Source of the DNA: ZC4RG30 sp964632365
GTDB taxonomy: Bacteria; Pseudomonadota; Gammaproteobacteria; Steroidobacterales; Steroidobacteraceae
Length of the DNA stretch: 6,252 nucleotides
Direction of reading: 5' to 3'
Assembly: GCA_964632365.1 (NCBI GenBank)
Contig: CAZWDR010000135.1
Span: forward strand, 1 to 6,252
In this document: one piece after another, positions 1 through 5,710 of the stretch
How positions within the stretch are numbered: position 1 is the first letter of the stretch
How the letters are laid out: each line of letters opens with the position of its first letter
Notes under the pieces: model-generated
Database searches by the model: none
Told to the model about the DNA's origin: nothing
What the model saw: only the letters and a program-made list of their open reading frames with translations
Made by a program: the position numbers and the translations under genes

Positions 1-1278
1 CCGCAGGCAGTTCTCCACGATGATCACCGCGCCGTCGACGATCAGGCCGAAATCCAGCGCTCCCAGGCTCATCAGGTTGCCCGACACGCCGCCCCGCACC
101 ATGCCCGTCAGCGTGAACAGCATCGACAGCGGGATCACCGCAGCCGTGATCAATGCGGCCCGCAGGTTGCCGAGCATCAGGAACAGCACGACCACCACCA
201 GCAGCGCGCCTTCGGCCAGGTTGCGGGCGACGGTGCGGATGGTGCGGTCGACCAGCTCGGTGCGGTCATACACCGCCGTTGCGTGGACGCCAGGTGGCAG
301 GCTCTTCGCGACGGTTTCCAGCTTCGCGGCCGCGGCGCGCGCCACCTTGCGGCTGTTCGCCCCGACCAGCATCACCACCGTGCCGAGCACGGCCTCCTCA
401 CCATCGACCGTGGCGGCGCCATCGCGCGGCGCGCCGCCCTCGGCCACCTCCGCCACGTCACGCACCCGCACCGGCAGGCCCGCGCGCCGGGCGAGCACGA
501 TGTTGCCGATGGCGTCGAGGTCGGCCACCTGGCCGGGCGTGCGCACCAGCAACTGCTGCCCATTGCGCTCGATGAATCCGGCGCCGACATTGCGGTTGTT
601 GGCGGCAATCGCGGCCACCACATCCTGCAGCGAGAAACCCAGCGCGATCAGGCGCGAGGGATCAGGCGTCACGTGGATCTGCCGCTGCTGCCCGCCGATG
701 GTGTTGATTTCGGTGACGCCCGGCGTCCCCAGCAGCTGTGGCCGGATCACCCAGTCCTGCAGCGTCCGCAGGTCAGTGGCCGTCCAGGGCTTGCCGTCGC
801 TGCGTCGCGCGTCCGCATCGGCGCGCACCGTATACATGAAGATCTCGCCCATGCCGGTGGCAAGGGGGCCGAGCTGCGGATCCAGGTCACCCGGCAACTG
901 GCCGCGCATCTGCTGCAGGCGGCCGGTCACTTGCTGGCGGGCGAAATGCAGGTCCGTGCCATCGTCGAACACCGCGGTGACCTGCGACAGGCCGTAGCGT
1001 GAGATTGAACGCGTATGGTCGAGGCCCGGCAGCCCGGCCAGTGCGGTCTCCACCGGAAAGGTCACCCGCTGCTCGGCCTCGAGCGGGGAGTAGCCGGGCA
1101 CCTGCGTGTTGACCTGCACCTGCACGTTGGTGATGTCGGGCGTGGCGTCGATCGCCAGCTGCGTGAAACTCCACGCACCGAGCAGCGCCATCGCGAGCGT
1201 GAGGCCGAGCATCAGCACGCGGCGCGCGATCGCGAAGCGGATGATGCGGGTGAGGACGATGGGAGCCTCAGTGCGCAT
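1..1278 (-). CDS. czcA: CzcA-like heavy-metal efflux RND transporter, N-terminal 426 residues (runs off left edge)
   Basis: This is the inner-membrane, proton-driven pump of a tripartite metal exporter. The translated minus strand begins MRTEAPIVLTRIIRFAIARR, with TM1 at about residues 21-38. Next come the family-typical segments DATPDITNVQVQVNT, PGYSPLEAEQRVTFPVETA and SRYGLSQVTAVFDDGTD, and then a periplasmic porter domain. TM2 lies near 354-372, TM3 near 374-393, and TM4 starts near 402. TM4 carries DFGLIVDGAVIIVEN, placing D409, D415 and E422 with the same spacing as the proton-relay residues of CzcA. This DFG-DGA-VEN form is the Co/Zn/Cd/Ni type; CusA-type Cu/Ag pumps differ here. The family is about 1,030-1,050 residues long, so some 60% lies outside the window. 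The ATG at 1278-1276 overlaps the end of the adaptor gene by 11 bases. Its Shine-Dalgarno is poor (AAGG about 12 bases upstream), which suggests translational coupling. The exact metal is not readable. Confidence 0.95.
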   Translation of the reverse strand, partial: MRTEAPIVLTRIIRFAIARRVLMLGLTLAMALLGAWSFTQLAIDATPDITNVQVQVNTQVPGYSPLEAEQRVTFPVETALAGLPGLDHTRSISRYGLSQVTAVFDDGTDLHFARQQVTGRLQQMRGQLPGDLDPQLGPLATGMGEIFMYTVRADADARRSDGKPWTATDLRTLQDWVIRPQLLGTPGVTEINTIGGQQRQIHVTPDPSRLIALGFSLQDVVAAIAANNRNVGAGFIERNGQQLLVRTPGQVADLDAIGNIVLARRAGLPVRVRDVAEVAEGGAPRDGAATVDGEEAVLGTVVMLVGANSRKVARAAAAKLETVAKSLPPGVHATAVYDRTELVDRTIRTVARNLAEGALLVVVVLFLMLGNLRAALITAAVIPLSMLFTLTGMVRGGVSGNLMSLGALDFGLIVDGAVIIVENCLR

Positions 1279-2284
1279 GCAGCGCACCGGCCTTCTCGAG
1301 GTCAGCCTTGATCAGGTAGCTCTGTTCCACGACGACCCGCTCGCCAGGCTGAACGCCCGCCAGCACCTGCACCTGGCGCGCATCCCGACGCCCGGTCTCG
1401 ATTGCGCGTGCCTCATATTCATCCCCGTGCTGCACGAAGACCGTTTCCCGGCCCTCGTAGGTCTGCAGCGCCGTGAGCGGGACGACGATTTCCGCCGGCA
1501 TCTGGTCGACGGTGATGCGCGCCTGCACCGCGGCGCCGGGCCGCCACAGCCCGTCGGGATTGGGCACGCTGGCCCGCGCGATGGTGCTCTGGCTCGCGGT
1601 GGCAATGCTGGGCATCACGCGGTCGATGTGCGTCCGGGCGCTGGCCTGGTCGGCGAGCCGGCTGACGTGGACCGGCATGCCGGCGCGGAAATGTCCCGCA
1701 TCGCTACCGAACACATGCAGGTCGACCCACAGCGTCGACAGGTCCGCCACCTCGTACAGCGGTGCGCCCTCGGCGACCACGGCACCGGGCGACGCCAGCT
1801 GCGCCAGCACCGTGCCGTCGAGCGGCGACTTCACCTCGTAGTCGCTGAGGCTCAGGTTGCTTTCGATGATGGCCAGCACCTGGCCGGCGCGCACACGGTC
1901 TCCGGCGCGTGCCGGCATGGCACGCACCACGCCCGGGAAGCGTGCGCCGACCGTCGCGGTGCGGCCGTCCACCGGCGTCACCAGGCCCTGCACGACATGC
2001 TCGTCCGCGATGGTGCCGGGGCCGGCGGCCGCGACGCGGATGCCGGCTTCCTGGGCAATGTCGGCGTCGATGCGGGTGCGTTCGGCGGCGTGCGCGCCGT
2101 GCCCGGCGTTGTGATCGCCGTGCTCCGCTTCGTGCGCGCCAGGCTCCGCGTCGTGATCGTGTGCGCCTTCCGCCGATGATTCCGGCACTTCAGGATGCGC
2201 AGTCGCAGTTGGGGCACCCTGGTCACCGCATGCGGCGGCGAGCATGCACAGCAGCGCGGTGATGCAGGGGAGGAGGCGGGTCAT
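1268..2284 (-). CDS. czcB: CzcB-like RND periplasmic adaptor (membrane fusion protein) with His-rich N-terminal linker
   Basis: This 338-residue adaptor links the pump to the outer-membrane channel. It starts MTRLLPCITALLCMLAAACG, a hydrophobic signal with a probable lipoprotein cysteine at C19; the -3 residue is Ala, so the lipobox is not ideal. Residues 42-65 contain seven histidines in acidic, Ala/Gly-rich sequence, a likely metal-binding linker. The barrel-sandwich (lipoyl) halves are seen around 109-140 (GVVRAMPARAGDRVRAGQ) and 151-178 (KSPLDGTV...SPGAVVAEG). They are joined only by about ten residues (ESNLSLSDYE), so the long helical hairpin of AcrA or CusB is absent. A beta-barrel region (about 184-258, with LSTLWVDLHVF) and a membrane-proximal region (to 338, with PLTALQ and GVQPGERVVV) follow. 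The ATG sits in an ATGA overlap with the czcC-like stop and has GGAG seven bases upstream. The C-terminus ends in HAH. Family assignment is firm; substrate is inferred from the operon. Confidence 0.93.
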   Translation of the reverse strand: MTRLLPCITALLCMLAAACGDQGAPTATAHPEVPESSAEGAHDHDAEPGAHEAEHGDHNAGHGAHAAERTRIDADIAQEAGIRVAAAGPGTIADEHVVQGLVTPVDGRTATVGARFPGVVRAMPARAGDRVRAGQVLAIIESNLSLSDYEVKSPLDGTVLAQLASPGAVVAEGAPLYEVADLSTLWVDLHVFGSDAGHFRAGMPVHVSRLADQASARTHIDRVMPSIATASQSTIARASVPNPDGLWRPGAAVQARITVDQMPAEIVVPLTALQTYEGRETVFVQHGDEYEARAIETGRRDARQVQVLAGVQPGERVVVEQSYLIKADLEKAGALHAH

Positions 2285-3555
2285 GGCAGGTCTCCGGAGA
2301 TAGCTGCGACACCGGCGGGCAGCAGTGAACCTGTGAGGCGCCGGACTTCGATCGACGCCAGGTGTGCTTCGCGTGCCGCTTCGATCTGGCGGACACGCGT
2401 GCCGGCCAGTTCGGCTTGCAACTGCATCCAGTCACCGAAGCCGGCCGCGCCGGCATTGAATGCGGCGCCCGCCGCTTCTTCGGCCCTGACCAGCTTCGGC
2501 AGCACTTCGTCCTGCAGCTGCTGGACCTCGAGGAGCGCGATGTGGTGGCGGCCGTGCATCTCGGTCAGCACCGAAGCCATGCGCATCGTCGCGGCTTCGC
2601 GCTGCAGATCCAGCGCGGCAAGCTCGCTGGTTGCAGCCTCCACCTGCGGCGCGGAACGCGCGCGGGATCCGAGCGGAATCGTCAGTTCCCCGACCATCGC
2701 GAAGTCGTTGCCAGCCTGCAGCCGTCGCACGCCCAGCCGCCAGTCAACGTCCGGGATGGCGTCGGCGCGCGCCAGGCGCAGTCGTGATTCGCGCACCGCT
2801 TGTTCGATGCCGAACTGCTGCAGTTCCGGTGCCTGCTGCAGCTGGGCCACGAGAGAAGGCAATGGTTCGAGCGCCGCGGGCGTGAGGAACCCCGCATCGC
2901 TCACGGTGAAATCCGGCGCGTCCTGCGACCACAGCGCCGCAAGATGCTGGCGCGCGCTCACATCCTGTTGCCGGACTTGTGACAGCGTGAGCCCGGCACG
3001 CGCCAGGGCAACCTCTGCGGCGAGCACGATGGACTGCGGTGACGCGCCGGCGCTATGGCGATCACGCGCCCGGGCCACCGCCGCCTCATGCTGAGCGACT
3101 GCCGCCTCTGCTACGCGTTGCAGCGCGACCGCCGCCGCCGCCGCGACGTGGCGACGTGCGACCTCGGCCAGCAGGTCCAGTGCGCGCGCACGCTGGCGTG
3201 GCTGCAGGGCCTGCAGCGGCTGGCCCGCGAGCACCTCGCGCAGCGCGCGCTTGCCGCCACGCTCGATCGCCGAACCGAGGCTCAGTGTCAGTTCGGCCTG
3301 CTGCGCACCTTCAAACTGGCCGGTCCCCAGCGCGTTCTCCAGCTGCAGGGTGGTTTCGAACGCGGGCCGCTGTCCCGACCGCGCCAGTTCAGCGGTGAGC
3401 AGTTCCCGTTCCAGTTCGAGCTGGCGCAGTTCCGGATGGTGGGCAGCAGCACGCCGGAACGCTTCGTCCAGGGGCAGTGGCTCGGCCGCTCCGGCATGCG
3501 CGCACGCACACAGGGCGACGATCCACGCGGCCGTCGCCGCGGGTCGGATGGTCAT
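2281..3555 (-). CDS. czcC: CzcC-like outer-membrane efflux factor (TolC/OEP family)
   Basis: This 424-residue protein should trimerise into the outer-membrane channel of the metal pump. A Sec signal peptide is clear: positive residues, a hydrophobic core to about residue 18, then AHAGAA before EPLPLDEAF, so cleavage is near 23-24. The mature part has the two-fold OEP pattern. LDEAFRRAAAHHPELRQLE opens the first repeat. Long Ala/Leu/Gln/Glu-rich amphipathic helices follow (about 29-60 and 105-205), then a second repeat starting near PLPSLVAQLQQAPELQQF (about 230-248) with helices to about 408. The short segments TTLQLENALGTG and VGELTIPLGS fit the membrane beta-strands. The length matches CzcC (about 420). 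The ATG at 3555-3553 has GGAG seven bases upstream and gives a complete signal peptide. The stop overlaps the adaptor start (ATGA). The gene lies 60 bases after the small His-rich gene. Low sequence conservation in this family makes the CzcC name partly a context call. Confidence 0.92.
   Translation of the reverse strand: MTIRPAATAAWIVALCACAHAGAAEPLPLDEAFRRAAAHHPELRQLELERELLTAELARSGQRPAFETTLQLENALGTGQFEGAQQAELTLSLGSAIERGGKRALREVLAGQPLQALQPRQRARALDLLAEVARRHVAAAAAVALQRVAEAAVAQHEAAVARARDRHSAGASPQSIVLAAEVALARAGLTLSQVRQQDVSARQHLAALWSQDAPDFTVSDAGFLTPAALEPLPSLVAQLQQAPELQQFGIEQAVRESRLRLARADAIPDVDWRLGVRRLQAGNDFAMVGELTIPLGSRARSAPQVEAATSELAALDLQREAATMRMASVLTEMHGRHHIALLEVQQLQDEVLPKLVRAEEAAGAAFNAGAAGFGDWMQLQAELAGTRVRQIEAAREAHLASIEVRRLTGSLLPAGVAAISGDLP
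2292..2295 (-). promoter_or_regulatory. Ribosome binding site of the czcB-like gene
   Basis: On the minus strand GGAG lies seven bases before the ATG at 2284-2282, inside the last codons of the czcC-like gene. It supports this start, which forms an ATGA overlap with the upstream stop. Confidence 0.6.
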
Positions 3556-3562
3556 GACAGGG

Positions 3563-3566
3563 CTCC
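3563..3566 (-). promoter_or_regulatory. Ribosome binding site of the czcC-like gene
   Basis: On the minus strand GGAG lies seven bases before the ATG at 3555-3553. This supports that start and the full signal peptide behind it. Confidence 0.6.
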
Positions 3567-3594
3567 GTCGGTCAGTCAGGAAGACGCACGGAAA

Positions 3595-3611
3595 GCCGGC
3601 TTGAAGCCGGC
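3595..3611 (-). repeat. Short GC-rich hairpin between the small His-rich gene and the czcC-like gene
   Basis: GCCGGC (3595-3600) pairs with GCCGGC (3606-3611) around a five-base TTGAA loop. An alternative pairing uses AAGCCG (3593-3598) with CGGCTT (3611-3616), reaching into the stop codon of the small gene. On the minus-strand transcript only a three-base T run follows, so it is a poor intrinsic terminator. It may adjust mRNA stability or partly attenuate expression between the first gene and the pump genes. Confidence 0.35.
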
Positions 3612-3615
3612 GGCT

Positions 3616-4011
3616 TCAGGCGTGCTTCGGGGGACGGAACGGAGTGGTCAGGCCCGAGGCATGCACGGGCTGGAACGGAGGTTCGGGTGCCGCGCCGGCA
3701 CCGCGCGCGGGGACCTCGAGGACGATCTGCGGGCCGGCCATCCAGCCGCCGTGTCCGCCGCAGGGCTGGTGCAGCAGCCCGTGGAAGGCGCTGCGATGCT
3801 GCCCGTCCTCACCGCCATCTTCCTCATGCGCGTGCGGCGCGTGCTGGTGGGCGTAGGTTTCGCCCGCTTCTGCATGTAGGAGGACTTCATGCATCTGGCT
3901 GGCGAAGCCGATGATGGACTGCGCGCCCAGCCCGAAGGCGAGCAGCAGCAACAGCGCAACATGCGGCTTCTGAAGGCGTTTCCATGCACGCGCGCGCGAC
4001 ATGACCCGCAT
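3616..4011 (-). CDS. Small His-rich membrane-anchored or secreted protein heading the czcCBA-like unit
   Basis: This is a 131-residue protein of no family I can name with confidence. A basic N-terminus (MRVMSRARAWKRLQ) precedes one hydrophobic segment at about 18-38, either a signal peptide or a membrane anchor. Residues 39-90 hold ten histidines (41, 46, 55, 57, 60, 62, 72, 77, 81, 87), one Cys (C84), and many Glu and Asp. Then comes a Pro/Ala/Gly-rich tail ending TPFRPPKHA. By position and composition it recalls CzcI-type small periplasmic proteins found at the head of czc operons, which are thought to modulate metal resistance; that link is inferred. The start could be the ATG at 4011-4009 or the one at 4002-4000 (128 residues); neither has a good Shine-Dalgarno. 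The open frame continues far upstream, antisense to the M48 gene, but that part is shadow. The stop lies inside a short inverted repeat. The hydrophobic and His-rich pattern in an operon setting supports a real gene. Confidence 0.72.
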   Translation of the reverse strand: MRVMSRARAWKRLQKPHVALLLLLAFGLGAQSIIGFASQMHEVLLHAEAGETYAHQHAPHAHEEDGGEDGQHRSAFHGLLHQPCGGHGGWMAGPQIVLEVPARGAGAAPEPPFQPVHASGLTTPFRPPKHA

Positions 4012-4125
4012 GGTAGCCGCATCGCGCGTGCAGGCGCCAACTCCCGCGGCGCGAATTCCGGCCGCTAGAGCCGCTCCGGCGACACGGTTAGTATTCCGCC
4101 ACAGGCAAAAACGTAGAGTGTCGCC
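4012..4125. promoter_or_regulatory. Divergent intergenic region between the small His-rich gene and the M48 gene
   Basis: This 114-base gap must hold the promoters of the minus-strand efflux unit and the plus-strand protease unless transcription enters from farther away. It contains the most A/T-rich patch nearby (about 4087-4115). A weak plus-strand -10-like TAGTAT lies at 4089-4094, but no convincing -35 is seen for either strand. There is no recognisable MerR-type dyad or CzcR box that I could defend. Promoter function is inferred from gene orientation. Confidence 0.4.
4078..4125. repeat. Perfect 8-bp inverted repeat abutting the M48 start codon
   Basis: GGCGACAC at 4078-4085 is the exact reverse complement of GTGTCGCC at 4118-4125, with 32 bases between. 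The right arm fills the space between the weak Shine-Dalgarno (AGAG, 4115-4118) and the ATG at 4126. The arms could form a transcript hairpin that hides the start, or be two half-sites for a DNA-binding protein. An 8-bp match in GC-rich DNA can also occur by chance. Confidence 0.3.
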
Positions 4126-5706
4126 ATGAAGATGCGCTTCCGACCCGCCCTTGGGCTCGCCCTGCTGCTCGCCGTCGCCTGCGGCACCAATCCGGTCACG
4201 GGAAAACGCGAGATCCAGTTCGTTTCCGAATCCCAGGAAATCGACATCGGCCGCCAGAACTATGCGCCGATGCGCCAGAGCGAGGGCGGCGACTATGAGG
4301 TGCTGCCCGAACTCACCGCCTATGTGAACGAGGTCGGGCAGAAGCTCGTCGCAGTCAGTGGTGACATCCTCGTGCGCGCGCGCGAGCTGCCCTTCGAGTT
4401 CACCGTGCTGAACAACTCGGTGCCAAATGCCTGGGCGTTGCCCGGCGGCAAGATCGCGATCAACCGGGGCCTGCTCACCGAACTGGGCAGCGAGGCGGAG
4501 CTCGCTGCGGTGATCGGCCACGAGATCGTGCATTCGCTGGCGCGTCACGGCGCCCAGTCGCAGGAGCGGGGCATGCTGCTGCAGGGCGGGCTGGTCGCCG
4601 CGCAGATCGGCGCGGTGGTCGGCGGCGTCGATGAGCAGACGGCGGGCCTGGTGCTGGCCGGCGCCAATGTCGGCGCGCAGCTGATCCACACCCGCTACGG
4701 CCGCGAGGCCGAGCTGGAAAGCGACCTCTATGGCATGCGCCTGATGAAGGCCGCCGGCTACGATCCGGCTGCGGCGATCACGCTGCAGGAGACCTTCGTG
4801 CGTCTGTCCGGCGACCGGGATTCCAGCTGGCTCGAGGGTCTGCTGGCATCCCATCCGCCGTCGCAGGAACGCGTCAACCAGAACCGCAAGACTGCGGCCG
4901 AACTTGGAACCGGCGGCGACCTGGGCCGCGAGCGCTACCAGGCGAAGATCGCGCCGCTGCGCCAGATGGCGCCGGCCTATGACAAGTACGACCAGGCGGT
5001 GGCTGCGCTGCAAAAGAAGGACTATCGCAACGCGAAGTCGCTGGCCAGCGAGGCGGTGAAGCTGGTGCCGCGCGAGGCGCAGTTCCACCAGCTGCTGGGC
5101 GAGATCGAACTGGCGGAGAAGAACCACCGCGCCGCGCTGCCGCACTTCCAGCGCGCGCAGGAACTCAACGGCGACTTCTTCGGCTCGTGGCTGGGCGGCG
5201 GTGTGGCCCAGTACCGGCTCGGCAACGCCGCGCAGGCGCGCGAGTGGCTGCAGCGCAGCTATGACCTGCTGCCCACCGCGCCGGCCGCGCTGTATCTGGG
5301 CAACCTGGCGCGCGATGCGGGCAACAGCGACCGGGCACTGCAGTACTACCAGACGGCGGCCTCGGCGCAGGGGTCGATCGGCGAGGAGGCGGCGCGCGAA
5401 GGCGTGCGGCTCGATCTGCCGCGCAATCCCGCCAACTACATCGCCGCGCAGGTGGGCCGTGACGGACAGGGTCGCCCGGTGGTGATGGTGCAGAACCGCG
5501 CGCCGGTGGCCGTGGGCAGCATCGTGGTCACGCCGGTGCAGGTCGATGCGGCCGGCAAGGTGGTGGGGCAGGGACGGTCAGTGACCATCCGTGGCCCGGT
5601 GGCCGCCGGCGCCCAGGCGGCCGCCGATGCAGGACTGACGAATCTCAATGCGGCACAACTTTCTGCGATGCGCGTGCGGGTGGAGCAGGCGCGGGTCGCC
5701 GAATAG
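4126..5706 (+). CDS. M48-family zinc metalloprotease lipoprotein with TPR-like repeats (BepA/LoiP-like)
   Basis: This 526-residue periplasmic zinc protease probably acts in outer-membrane protein quality control, as BepA and LoiP do. The signal peptide LALLLAVAC gives a probable lipid-attachment site at C19, although the -3 residue is Ala. The zinc site is complete: HEIVH at 132-136 (H132, H136 ligands, E133 catalytic), the third ligand probably E198 in ELESDLYG, and H243 in SHPPSQERV, which matches the regulatory 'His switch' of BepA. The spacings (62 and 45 residues) closely follow those of E. coli BepA. NAWALPGGKIAINRGLL (101-117) is the family's conserved strand. TPR-like helix pairs span about 285-425. 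A further domain at about 435-526 seems beta-rich (PVVMVQNRAPVAVGSIVVT). BepA is about 487 residues long, so the C-terminal domain is extra or longer here. The ATG at 4126 has only a weak AGAG seven bases upstream. It is transcribed divergently from the efflux genes, and no functional link to them is evident. Confidence 0.93.
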   Translation: MKMRFRPALGLALLLAVACGTNPVTGKREIQFVSESQEIDIGRQNYAPMRQSEGGDYEVLPELTAYVNEVGQKLVAVSGDILVRARELPFEFTVLNNSVPNAWALPGGKIAINRGLLTELGSEAELAAVIGHEIVHSLARHGAQSQERGMLLQGGLVAAQIGAVVGGVDEQTAGLVLAGANVGAQLIHTRYGREAELESDLYGMRLMKAAGYDPAAAITLQETFVRLSGDRDSSWLEGLLASHPPSQERVNQNRKTAAELGTGGDLGRERYQAKIAPLRQMAPAYDKYDQAVAALQKKDYRNAKSLASEAVKLVPREAQFHQLLGEIELAEKNHRAALPHFQRAQELNGDFFGSWLGGGVAQYRLGNAAQAREWLQRSYDLLPTAPAALYLGNLARDAGNSDRALQYYQTAASAQGSIGEEAAREGVRLDLPRNPANYIAAQVGRDGQGRPVVMVQNRAPVAVGSIVVTPVQVDAAGKVVGQGRSVTIRGPVAAGAQAAADAGLTNLNAAQLSAMRVRVEQARVAE

Positions 5707-5710
5707 TCGG

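Noticed and set aside
20..1002. Long plus-strand open frames of 325 and 239 residues opposite the czcA-like gene.
   Set aside because: The minus strand encodes a pump with precise RND motifs here. The plus frames are Arg/Ser/Ala- or His-rich low-complexity shadows without motifs.
1106..2179. A 357-residue plus-strand open frame opposite the czcB-like gene.
   Set aside because: It is shadow coding opposite a clear adaptor, with no recognisable domain or ribosome binding site, and it crosses the czcA/czcB junction.
2195..3879. Plus-strand open frames of 299 and 274 residues opposite the czcC-like and small His-rich genes.
   Set aside because: Ser/Arg/Ala-rich or Arg/Gln-rich composition with no motifs; the minus strand has signal peptides, Shine-Dalgarno sites and operon overlaps in the same place.
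4088..4109. A minus-strand promoter made of TTTGCC and TACTAA.
   Set aside because: The two hexamers are only about 10 bases apart, too close for a sigma-70 promoter, and both match the consensus poorly.
4012..5145. The minus-strand open frame continuing upstream of the small His-rich gene, giving one 509-residue frame.
   Set aside because: It runs antisense to the M48 gene, whose frame has clear catalytic motifs. The antisense part is rich in His, Arg, Leu and Gln with no domain, as expected of a GC-rich shadow frame. Only the last 128-131 residues look genuine.
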